Assembly (NCBI GenBank): GCA_945870925.1
Contig: CAMBTZ010000018.1
Coordinates: forward strand, 1-15,919
Length of the DNA: 15,919 bases
From: Chlamydia trachomatis
Lineage (GTDB): Bacteria > Chlamydiota > Chlamydiia > Chlamydiales > 2-12-FULL-49-11
Direction of reading: 5' to 3'
Positions 6,097-12,816 of this stretch are shown here, in pieces. The notes beneath the pieces are model-generated. The model did no database searches, was not told the origin of the DNA, and saw only the letters and a list, made by a program, of their open reading frames with translations. The position numbers were made by a program, and so were the translations under genes. The first letter of the stretch is position 1, and each line of letters starts with the position of its first letter.

Positions 6097-6792
6097 ATGA
6101 AAATTAACGCCAAGATGTTAAGTATCCCCCCCTATATATCAACTTCATGGGAAAACGTAATCTCCCTGCAAGTTGAGGATGTTTCCGGAAAATTGATAGT
6201 TTTTCTAAAAAATGGCGGCATTGTCTCCATCCCAAATCTTACTTTAGAAACCATTGAAGAGGCTTTTTATGCCCACAGTGAATTTATAGATGCCGCATCA
6301 AAACCTCAGCTTCCGACTAACAGACTACCCGGATTAAATATTGGGATGATCCCAAATGGATTTCTTCAAGAGACACTTGGGCCTATTATGGAACACGACC
6401 CCAAACAAAAAGAGAGTCCCGACCTACCCAGAGAAGTTGTAGATAAGGTAGCAACCGTCGCTAAAGCCCTAAATCTTGATCTTGAAGCTTTTAATCTACC
6501 AAAAGGTGAACCTCACTGCAATTGCCCTTATTGCCAAATTGCAAGAGCTATTCAAGGAAAAGCTAATTTAAATAAAATCCCCGATATCGACAACTCACTT
6601 AAAGAGACAGAACACTTAGAAGGAGAGTTAAAATTTCGTGAATGGGACATAAATCAAGTTGAAAAGAAACTCTACAACATAACAAATCCAAATGATGCAG
6701 AAGAACACTATCAAGTGTTTTTGGGAAATCCTATTGGATGCACTTGCGGCAAATCAAACTGCGAGCACATCAGAGCGGTTCTCAAATCTTAA
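6097..6792 (+). CDS. Chlamydia-conserved cysteine-rich protein (CT016-like, putative zinc-binding)
   Basis: A 231-residue protein lacking a signal peptide or membrane segment. I place it with the C. trachomatis CT016 hypothetical on the basis of its position between phoH and a Ctad1-like gene; the function of that protein is unknown to me. Residues 1-70 look beta-rich and fold-like. The notable features are two Cys/His clusters: HCNCPYC at 140-146 (His140, Cys141, Cys143, Cys146) and a C-terminal CTCGKSNCEH at 215-224 (Cys215, Cys217, Cys222, His224). The second has the CxC...CxH arrangement of SWIM zinc fingers, but with a spacing of 4 rather than the usual 6 or more. Together they could bind one or two zinc ions, suggesting nucleic-acid or protein binding. 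The ATG at 6097 follows AGAAGG at 6081-6086, and it heads an operon with the next two genes. Confidence 0.85.
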   Translation: MKINAKMLSIPPYISTSWENVISLQVEDVSGKLIVFLKNGGIVSIPNLTLETIEEAFYAHSEFIDAASKPQLPTNRLPGLNIGMIPNGFLQETLGPIMEHDPKQKESPDLPREVVDKVATVAKALNLDLEAFNLPKGEPHCNCPYCQIARAIQGKANLNKIPDIDNSLKETEHLEGELKFREWDINQVEKKLYNITNPNDAEEHYQVFLGNPIGCTCGKSNCEHIRAVLKS

Positions 6793-6875
6793 TTTGCAGA
6801 TTAGGGTTGCCAAGAAAAAGATAAATTCCTAAAATACGCTTTTTCACATCTGCCGGGCGGAAAGGAGTTTTTATC

Positions 6876-8108
6876 ATGTTTTCAAAACGTTTAAGCTGTA
6901 CGTTGTTTCTTGTAACAGTCAGCCTTTCAGCCGCTGATGACAAAATCAACACAAGCGGAGTATCTGTTGCAAAAGAGCATCACGTACCACAAAATGGAAA
7001 AATAGCCTCACAAAAACCTTCAGAAGTTATGGCAAACCATACCGAAGGGGAAGCAAATTACAAAGCTTTCACCGGGAAAATTGTTGGCGGTAGCGTGAGA
7101 ATGCGCCTACATCCTGATGTAGACTCTCCGATTGTAAAAGAACTTCTCAAAGGCGAACTTGTAGTTATTAAAGGTGAAAAATCAGATTTCTATACAATAG
7201 AGGCTCCGGCTGATCTTAAAGTTTATATATTCAGAAGTTTTGTCCTTGATAATGTAGTTGAGGGGAACAGAGTACACGTGAGACTTTCTCCGGAACTTAC
7301 AGCACCTGTTGTTGCTCTTATGAATTCAGGCGATAAAGTGAATGGAACAATTAGTGACAAAAATCACAAATGGCTTGAAATTGGAGTACCTAAAAACGTT
7401 AGATTCTTTATTGCAAAAGAGTACATCGAAAAAATTGGCGGCCCTGAATTAAAAGCCCTTCGCGACAAAAAACAAAACACAGTTCTTCAACTTATGGACT
7501 CCGCTGAACTTTTAAGCCAATCAGAAATGATGAAACCTTTTGAAGAAATTGATTTTGAACGTGTGTCAAACTCATTTACGACAATCACAAAAGATTATAG
7601 CGACTTTCCTGAGTACTCTGAGAAAGCTAAATCAAAATTAGTCCACCTTCAAGAGACTTACCTTCAGAAAAAAATTGCCTATCTAGAAGCTAAAACTTCT
7701 AAAATGAGCAAAGAGCGAATTGCTAGAAATGATCTTGTTCAAATTGCAGATTCAAGCGAAGAGACTCTTTCTCCAAGAGAGCGTATGAAAATCTGGGAAA
7801 GAGTTGAAGAATCTCTCTTTTTATCATGGTCTACAAGCCATCACAAAAAGACAATGGATGACTTTTATGATGACCAAAAACTTAAGACAGTTAGAATTTC
7901 AGGAATCGTAGAATCTTATAATGACATTGTAAAAAATAAACCGGGTAATTTTGTCCTTCGCGATCGCGATATGCCAAGAGCTTATCTCTATAGCACATTT
8001 ATTGACTTACAAAATTATGTAGGCAAATATGTGACACTCCTTGCTGTTCAAAGACCAAACAACAACTTTGCTTTTCCGGCATATTTTGTATTTGAATCTG
8101 AGAAGTAA
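6876..8108 (+). CDS. Secreted bacterial SH3-domain protein, Ctad1 (CT017)-like
   Basis: A 410-residue exported protein. Residues 1-20 form a Sec signal peptide (KR, hydrophobic core, SLSAA before DDK). Two SH3b-like domains follow, about 66-127 (GGSVRMRLHPDVDSPIVKEL) and 128-188 (NRVHVRLSPELTAPVVALM); each has the V-R-x-x-P...I/VV pattern typical of bacterial SH3 folds. A charged helical region spans about 190-335, and a C-terminal beta-rich domain about 338-408 may be OB-like. The architecture and its place after the CT016-like gene match C. trachomatis CT017, described as the integrin beta1-binding adhesin Ctad1; whether this homologue binds a host receptor is inference. SH3b domains otherwise bind peptidoglycan. 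AAAGGAG at 6861-6867 gives 8-nt spacing. The DUF455 gene follows after 3 bp. Confidence 0.85.
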   Translation: MFSKRLSCTLFLVTVSLSAADDKINTSGVSVAKEHHVPQNGKIASQKPSEVMANHTEGEANYKAFTGKIVGGSVRMRLHPDVDSPIVKELLKGELVVIKGEKSDFYTIEAPADLKVYIFRSFVLDNVVEGNRVHVRLSPELTAPVVALMNSGDKVNGTISDKNHKWLEIGVPKNVRFFIAKEYIEKIGGPELKALRDKKQNTVLQLMDSAELLSQSEMMKPFEEIDFERVSNSFTTITKDYSDFPEYSEKAKSKLVHLQETYLQKKIAYLEAKTSKMSKERIARNDLVQIADSSEETLSPRERMKIWERVEESLFLSWSTSHHKKTMDDFYDDQKLKTVRISGIVESYNDIVKNKPGNFVLRDRDMPRAYLYSTFIDLQNYVGKYVTLLAVQRPNNNFAFPAYFVFESEK

Positions 8109-8111
8109 CTT

Positions 8112-8891
8112 GTGGAATTAAGAGAGTGGGCTATCCACATATTAAGTGCTGATAGGATCGAGGACAAACTCTTCGATCCTTCTCTTTTTTCCGATGATCA
8201 CCCCGGATCACCCCTGTTTTGGAATGAGCCTACAAGGCCTCCCGGCATGCAATTCTCCACTCACACACGCAAAAAAGATAAGCTCCCCCCTTTTCAAGAT
8301 CATCACAACCCTGATAATAGAGCAATTTGCCTCCATAGATTTGCAGGCCACGAGCTTCTAGCTGTCGAGATTATGGCCTTTGCCCTTCTAGCATTTCCTG
8401 ACGCGCCCAGATCATTTAGAATGGGCCTTGCAAACACCCTTCGCGAAGAACAAACTCATGTTAAACTCTACATGGCACAGATGGAAAGGCTCGGTCTAAA
8501 ATTTGGCGACCTTCCACTCTATAAGCACTTTTGGCAACAGACTTCTTACCTAACATGCCCCATAAAATACGTCAGCATGATGAGTCTCACCTTTGAAATG
8601 GCCAATCTTGACTTTGCCCCCCACTATGGCGCATCCTTTAAACGCAATGGCGACCTAGACTCCTATGAACTTATGAAACAGATCCTTAGAGACGAAATTT
8701 CACACGTTCGATTTGGTATGCGCTGGATCGAAAAACTTAAATCGACCGACCAAGACGCCTTTCTGCTCTATAAAGAGAGCATCACCCCCCATCTACCGCT
8801 TAAGCGAGGAAGAGGCTTCATTTTTCAAGAAGCTAACCGTCAAGCTGCCGGAGTCCCGGAAAATTGGATCCAAGCCCTCAAAAACTCGTAA
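8112..8891 (+). CDS. DUF455 family ferritin-like protein
   Basis: Belongs to the DUF455 branch of the ferritin-like superfamily, four-helix proteins that usually hold a di-iron centre; no reaction is established that I know of. The 259-residue protein shows the expected ligand pattern: HELLAVE (Glu81, Glu86), REEQTH (Glu113, His116), FEMANLD (Glu162) and RDEISHVRFG (Glu195, His198). The conserved LxFPDAPRSFRxGL and FGDLPLxxxFW segments are the family signatures. The start is the GTG at 8112, 3 bp after the stop of the SH3 protein, with GAGAAG at the end of that gene as the likely ribosome-binding site, so translation is probably coupled. A longer proline-containing N-terminus (1-65) precedes the helical bundle. 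All presumed metal ligands are present, so it should be active. Confidence 0.9.
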   Translation: MELREWAIHILSADRIEDKLFDPSLFSDDHPGSPLFWNEPTRPPGMQFSTHTRKKDKLPPFQDHHNPDNRAICLHRFAGHELLAVEIMAFALLAFPDAPRSFRMGLANTLREEQTHVKLYMAQMERLGLKFGDLPLYKHFWQQTSYLTCPIKYVSMMSLTFEMANLDFAPHYGASFKRNGDLDSYELMKQILRDEISHVRFGMRWIEKLKSTDQDAFLLYKESITPHLPLKRGRGFIFQEANRQAAGVPENWIQALKNS

Positions 8892-8902
8892 AGATAGCTT
8901 CC

Positions 8903-8931
8903 TTGATTTTATCTAAAGACTTAGGCATAAT
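8903..8931 (+). promoter_or_regulatory. Possible promoter for the serine hydrolase gene
   Basis: TTGATT (8903-8908), 17 bp, CATAAT (8926-8931). The predicted transcription start near 8938 is only about 3 nt before the ATG at 8941, which would leave almost no leader. The gene may instead be read through from the upstream operon. Confidence 0.4.
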
Positions 8932-8940
8932 CACTTGCTT

Positions 8941-9804
8941 ATGCAAGCTGCTATATCAACAATAAGCCCAATTGAACCCTATTTAAAAGAATTTTATAAG
9001 CACTATCATCATAAAAGCTGCTTAAAAAAAATAGGCGACTTTGTAATAAGTATTTTAAGAGACATTATTTATATACTAATGATCCCTTATCTCAGATGTA
9101 CATCGAACTCTCTCTACGGAAGTTATAAAAATCCAATCTGGAAACCTAATAGCAAAGGACTTATCGTTCTAGTTCACGGGCTAAAAGGAGACCCATCAAT
9201 TTGGAGGACACATGTAAAAGAATTGAAATCCTCTCCTGATTTTGATCTATATATCCCTACAGTCTACATGACAGGAAATTGCAAATTAAGTGATGCCACA
9301 ACTCCTATTCAAGAAAAAATTATCGATTACATTCAAAAACATCCTTTAAATAAAATTTGTCTAATAGGTTTTTCCAATGGTGCCAGAATCGTCACTTCAA
9401 TTGAAACAAATTTACGTCAACTATCTCCGGAAACATTATTGAAAATTTCAACAATAGCAGGCGTCCATCTAGGCTCACCTATTATCAATAGGCTTTCAAA
9501 AACACCCCTTTTAAAAAACCTTTTTCATCCCGAACTAAAAGCTGATCTATCGTATGGAAGCCAAAACTCCCTACAACTCCTCAATAGAGTCGTAAGTCCA
9601 CTTCCAAATGGCGTCGCAAAACGTTCCTATGAATTTTACGCCTCCACAAACGATCTTGCAGTACCAAATATAGACTCATCACTCCCCCACTTAAATCTCG
9701 GTGAGCGCTTTCACGTAGTCCACGGCTACGGACACAAATCAATTGTAGGCGCCGTCGCCAAACAGCAACTCACCTCCTGTCTAAATTGGCTTATAGCGAA
9801 TTAA
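8941..9804 (+). CDS. Alpha/beta-hydrolase (lipase/esterase-like) with N-terminal hydrophobic anchor
   Basis: Predicted serine hydrolase acting on an ester or lipid substrate that cannot be named from sequence. The 287-residue protein has VHGLKGDPSIW at 78-88 (the HG of the oxyanion region), the nucleophile elbow GFSNG at 143-147 (Ser145), an acid candidate Asp238 in STNDLAVP, and the catalytic His265 in GYGHKS, a complete triad in the right order. Residues about 32-51 (FVISILRDIIYILMIPYL) are hydrophobic and may anchor it to a membrane. The HGLxGxxxxW and AGVHLGSP segments recall the lipase-like DUF676/PGAP1 group. The ATG at 8941 is preferred over a TTG at 8935, but neither has a real Shine-Dalgarno. 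It lies 49 bp after the DUF455 gene and faces converging decayed DNA and rmuC. Confidence 0.8.
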   Translation: MQAAISTISPIEPYLKEFYKHYHHKSCLKKIGDFVISILRDIIYILMIPYLRCTSNSLYGSYKNPIWKPNSKGLIVLVHGLKGDPSIWRTHVKELKSSPDFDLYIPTVYMTGNCKLSDATTPIQEKIIDYIQKHPLNKICLIGFSNGARIVTSIETNLRQLSPETLLKISTIAGVHLGSPIINRLSKTPLLKNLFHPELKADLSYGSQNSLQLLNRVVSPLPNGVAKRSYEFYASTNDLAVPNIDSSLPHLNLGERFHVVHGYGHKSIVGAVAKQQLTSCLNWLIAN

Positions 9805-9900
9805 ATTTAAGCACTTTTTTTGAAATTTAGAACTGTTCGGTTTTGCTATAATTTACACAGGCTTATCTAATAATTCCAACTTGCAGGCGAAACTTTGGCG
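9805..9900. other. AT-rich spacer with an isolated -10 element
   Basis: This is the first part of the 396-bp stretch without an intact gene. TGCTATAAT at 9845-9852 is a good extended -10 on the plus strand with no matching -35 and no gene start downstream. TAAATTT (9802-9808) and AAATTTA (9823-9829) could form a weak A-T hairpin at the end of the hydrolase gene. Nothing else is recognisable here. Confidence 0.3.
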
Positions 9901-10051
9901 CTACATAACCAAGACATCTTTAATTGCAATTTCTTCTGTTTGAAATTCTTCAGGTAGAGATTCAAAGTAGCTACGTTCTTTGCTTGAATCAAGCCCAATA
10001 GTTGTAAAAGTAGCTTGAATAAGAACATTTAGTAACCTATAGACATTTTTA
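9901..10051 (-). pseudogene. 3' remnant of an unidentified gene
   Basis: In minus-strand sense this frame reads about 50 codons of good protein-like sequence to a TAG at 9901-9903, containing VYRLLNVLIQATFTTIGLDS and YFESLPEEFQTEEIAIKDVL. There is no start codon or ribosome-binding site. The frame stays open a little further, into the IS200/IS605-like end at 10052 and up to a TGA just beyond it, which is probably chance. I read it as the C-terminal part of a gene truncated by insertion of that element. The family is not recognisable. Confidence 0.4.
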
Positions 10052-10090
10052 TTGACATCCTCCCCTTCCTTTAGGAAGAAGATTCCTAAT
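10052..10090 (-). mobile_element. Remnant right end of an IS200/IS605 (IS1341/TnpB-type) element
   Basis: In minus-strand sense the bases read GGAATC, a hairpin, then GGGGAGGATGTCAA, which matches my memory of right ends of TnpB-carrying IS200/IS605 elements. The hairpin pairs CUUCUUCCU (10081-10073) with AGGAAGGGG (10070-10062); two U-G pairs hold only as RNA from the minus strand, fitting the 3' end of an omega (guide) RNA. No tnpA or tnpB is present: bases 10091-10200 hold no convincing transposase sequence. A decayed gene end lies immediately beyond the right end. Confidence 0.5.
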
Positions 10091-10200
10091 CAAAACTTTC
10101 TTTTCCTCTTATTGGCTCGACCATATGCTGCATACTCCAGATAGTCTGAAGAATGCACACGGCTTTTAAAACATCAAATATTATTTATTACATTTTGATA

Positions 10201-11226
10201 TTAATTGAGCTCTAAATCAGGGAGTTCTCGAGGAATTTTTTCCACAAGCTCAATATCGTCTAAAGCGATCTGGTTACTTGCAGCTCCCCACTCTTGTAGT
10301 TTACGAGCACTGACAAGCACCCTCTTTTCAAATGAACCCATTGCCTTATTGTAGCTCTCAACAGATGTTGAAAGTGATCTTCCCACTTGATTCCAGTGTT
10401 TTGACATGTCGCTTAGCCTTTTGTAGAGCTCGTGTCCGAGTTCGCTGATCTCTTTTGCATGCTTAGAAAATGTATCCTGTTTCCACCCGTAAGAGATTGC
10501 CTTAAGCAACCCAATTAGCGTTGTTGGAGTAACAATAATTACGCCATGTGTAGCCGCCATCTCAATTAACGTTGGATCGCATTCAAGAGCAGCACTTAAA
10601 AAAACTTCTGTCGGCAAAAATAAAATTACAAATTCAGGCGTTGGCTGAAACTGTTGCCAATAAGCTTTCTTTGAAAGCCCTTGAATGTGTTGCCTGACAA
10701 GCCTTGCATGATCCTTTAATTTCTGATCTTTAATATCAGGATCATCAGCAGAGCTTGCCTCTAAAAACGCTTCAAACGGCACTTTAGAATCTACAATTAC
10801 CTGCTTTCCACCTGGCAATTTAACAATAAGATCGGGTCTAACTATTCCATTATCACCCTCCTTCACGCTCTGCTCAAAAAAATCGCACTCATTCACAAGC
10901 CCTGCAAGCTCAACAGCCCTTTTTAACTGCAGCTCACCCCATAGCCCTCTAATTTCAGGTTTCCTTAATGCTTTTGCCAAATTTGCCGTCTCATCTCGAA
11001 TCCCCTTTAAAAGCTCCTTATCCCTAATTCGCTCCCTTTCTATACCTCGCATACTCTCATCTAGCCGCTCTAAACTCACTTTAACCGGCTCATATTTCTC
11101 ATAATCCCCTTCTAATCGAGCCTCCCGAATCTTTGCCTCTCTAAGCTCATTTTCAAGTCTCATCTTATCCCAAATCAACCAGACTACAGGCATAATCAGC
11201 AACCAGCCTAAATTAAAAATATCCAT
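10201..11226 (-). CDS. rmuC: DNA recombination protein RmuC homologue
   Basis: RmuC limits DNA rearrangements, such as inversions at short inverted repeats, and is thought to be a restriction-like nuclease. The 341-residue protein has an N-terminal membrane segment (about 5-19), a charged coiled coil (about 20-88), then the RmuC core: GLWGELQL (94-101), RPDLIVKLPGGK (130-141) and VIVDSKVPF (143-151). Glu98, Asp132, Asp146 and Lys148 make a PD-(D/E)xK-like set. Further family motifs are LFLPTEVFLSAAL (202-214) and PTTLIGLLKAISYGWKQ (234-250). It is shorter than E. coli RmuC (475 aa), mainly in the coiled coil. AAGGG at 11236-11232 lies 5 nt before the ATG. It is divergent from the kinase-like gene with only 39 bp between start codons. 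Confidence 0.93.
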   Translation of the reverse strand: MDIFNLGWLLIMPVVWLIWDKMRLENELREAKIREARLEGDYEKYEPVKVSLERLDESMRGIERERIRDKELLKGIRDETANLAKALRKPEIRGLWGELQLKRAVELAGLVNECDFFEQSVKEGDNGIVRPDLIVKLPGGKQVIVDSKVPFEAFLEASSADDPDIKDQKLKDHARLVRQHIQGLSKKAYWQQFQPTPEFVILFLPTEVFLSAALECDPTLIEMAATHGVIIVTPTTLIGLLKAISYGWKQDTFSKHAKEISELGHELYKRLSDMSKHWNQVGRSLSTSVESYNKAMGSFEKRVLVSARKLQEWGAASNQIALDDIELVEKIPRELPDLELN

Positions 11227-11249
11227 TTACACCCTTTTAAGAAGTAATT

Positions 11250-11258
11250 TGTTATAAT
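11250..11258 (+). promoter_or_regulatory. Extended -10 element just before the kinase-like gene
   Basis: TGT followed by a consensus TATAAT (11253-11258). No good -35 is present at 16-18 bp (TTTACA at 11226-11231 is 21 bp away). The expected start falls at about 11265-11266, the A of the ATG, implying a leaderless transcript. Confidence 0.45.
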
Positions 11259-11265
11259 AGTAGCC

Positions 11266-12318
11266 ATGGCGCACTTTCTTCTAAATATTTATTTACTTAC
11301 ATTCCTACTACCTACTAAAGCAGTAGCTTTTGCTGAGTGGAAAGATGTTAAGGATCCTACTTTAGAGGAACTATCATGCCAATTTTTTTCTTTAGAAAGC
11401 GGTAAATTTAAGATTAAAGAGCACTCTTCACCGGCTGATCTTGCTGAATCAGGGCTTGGCGATCCCGTCTTTATTGTAGTAGATAAGAAAAACAAGCCGA
11501 TCGGCGTGATTAAAACAATTTCTACTGATTCTCAAGATGGAAGACGAAGTTTTAAATCCGAATTTGAATCTCTCGATTTTCTCAATCATCTCCCTTTAAA
11601 AAAATTTCATACCATCAAACTCAAAGGGATCGCCGAAACAACTGTACATGGCGAGAAAACAGGACTGATTGCTGAGGAATTTGCTCACGGATACTCACTC
11701 AACGTCTACTTAAAAAAAATCGCTACTACCTTAAGTAATAAAGAGCGGAAGAAACTCTTAAGCGAACTTAATAAAGGGGTTGAAAAAACAGCGATTGCAC
11801 TTGCCGAACTTCACAAATTTAAAATGTATTCACATCCGGCTCACAATTATCTGATCAAATTTGATTCTGATCGTCCTCCAGGACCATATGGCCTCATTCA
11901 TGGAGATACGCATCCAGGCAATATTTTCTACGACTCGAAAACAGACACCCTCACATTTATTGATTTTGGCAGCTCTCATATCGATCGCGAAGGTGCGCCC
12001 GTGCTTCAAGATGCTTCCAACTTTCTCCTTACCTTAGAAATTTTTGCCGCTTACTACCATCTTACATCTAGTGAAATCTCATCTCTAACCACTACCTTTC
12101 TTACATTCTATCAAGCTGAAATCCCTGCAGCATCAGATAATGCTCTAGCCTTCTATAAATCCTATTACATAAAAGCATTCGCAAATCCAGTAGGCTGGGA
12201 TCCAGAACAATCATCTCAAGCTAAATTCATTAACAACTACTGCAATCAAGAATTACTCACCTTCACAACATCTGAAAAACAGACAGAGGTTTTAGCTATC
12301 ACTTTATCTCGAGCTTGA
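11266..12318 (+). CDS. Exported phosphotransferase / kinase-like protein (APH-choline kinase fold)
   Basis: A 350-residue protein with the catalytic residues of the aminoglycoside phosphotransferase/choline kinase fold: Lys83 in GVIKTI for ATP, the Brenner-type loop IHGDTHPGN (211-219; catalytic Asp214, Asn219) and FIDFG (231-235; metal-binding Asp233). The substrate cannot be inferred; small molecules, lipids or proteins are all used by this fold. Residues 1-23 look like a Sec signal peptide (hydrophobic LLNIYLLTFLLP, then AVAFA before EWKD), which is unusual for an ATP-dependent enzyme and suggests export, possibly to the inclusion or host. No Shine-Dalgarno precedes the ATG, and a TATAAT lies 7 nt upstream, so the message may be leaderless. 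No other Met occurs near the N-terminus. Its last 73 bp overlap the converging gene on the minus strand. Confidence 0.8.
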   Translation: MAHFLLNIYLLTFLLPTKAVAFAEWKDVKDPTLEELSCQFFSLESGKFKIKEHSSPADLAESGLGDPVFIVVDKKNKPIGVIKTISTDSQDGRRSFKSEFESLDFLNHLPLKKFHTIKLKGIAETTVHGEKTGLIAEEFAHGYSLNVYLKKIATTLSNKERKKLLSELNKGVEKTAIALAELHKFKMYSHPAHNYLIKFDSDRPPGPYGLIHGDTHPGNIFYDSKTDTLTFIDFGSSHIDREGAPVLQDASNFLLTLEIFAAYYHLTSSEISSLTTTFLTFYQAEIPAASDNALAFYKSYYIKAFANPVGWDPEQSSQAKFINNYCNQELLTFTTSEKQTEVLAITLSRA

Positions 12319-12650
12319 TCTTGCATTACTATCTCAGCAAGATAAGAATCTAGAGACTTAATCGGCAATAGCGCATCTTGCATCAATTGCGTAATAGCAG
12401 CATTCCATTCAAATCCGACATTCAATGAATTTATTAACGGATGTAGAACATCTAAAAGAATACGAGCTAAAGCATAATTCCGATCTATTGTTAGAAGTTC
12501 CCTTGCCATCACAATCACAGTCATCTGGCTCTCATTAAAAAGGCCCGATTCAAGCATTTCATCAATCACCTCTTCAGCAGTTATCCACATCAATTCATGA
12601 TCCACATTATTCATCTCATGTGCTGGTATTTTTTCAAGTATAGTTGACAT
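12246..12650 (-). CDS. Hypothetical helical protein (134 aa), antisense 3' overlap with the kinase-like gene
   Basis: No recognised family. The protein is acidic in its N-terminal half and predicted largely helical and soluble (for example ITAEEVIDEMLESGLF, then MTVIVMARELL, then ALARILLDVLHPLINSL), with no signal peptide or clear membrane segment. The start is strongly supported: AGGAGG at 12661-12656 lies 5 nt before the ATG at 12650, one of the best ribosome-binding sites here. Its last 24 codons overlap the 3' end of the kinase-like gene on the other strand, so that tail may have been acquired by loss of an earlier stop codon. TATAAT at 12731-12726 (minus sense) is a possible -10 without a clear -35. 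Function unknown. Confidence 0.75.
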   Translation of the reverse strand: MSTILEKIPAHEMNNVDHELMWITAEEVIDEMLESGLFNESQMTVIVMARELLTIDRNYALARILLDVLHPLINSLNVGFEWNAAITQLMQDALLPIKSLDSYLAEIVMQDQARDKVIAKTSVCFSDVVKVSNS

Positions 12651-12816
12651 TACACCCTCCTATTTCATTCTAATATTAGACTCTTAAATTAAGAAACGGT
12701 AAAGAATAAAATCTAGCAAACCTCAATTATAATAACCAGATCTTTTTTAAAAAAATCTTTGTAGCTTAACAAATTCTTTATCTCTATACTGCGTACAAAA
12801 TGTAACGGGAGAATCT

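Noticed and set aside
8146..8916. Plus-strand open frames 8146-8361 and 8713-8916
   Set aside because: Both are out-of-frame shadows of the DUF455 gene, whose family motifs and metal ligands run through the same bases.
11289..11495. Minus-strand open frame within the kinase-like gene
   Set aside because: It is a shadow of the signal-peptide region of the plus-strand gene and has no start signals.
12738..12758. AGATCTTTTTT / AAAAAAATCT inverted repeat as a terminator
   Set aside because: It is mostly A-T, with one mismatch and no loop, and lies upstream of two divergent gene starts, where a terminator is not needed.
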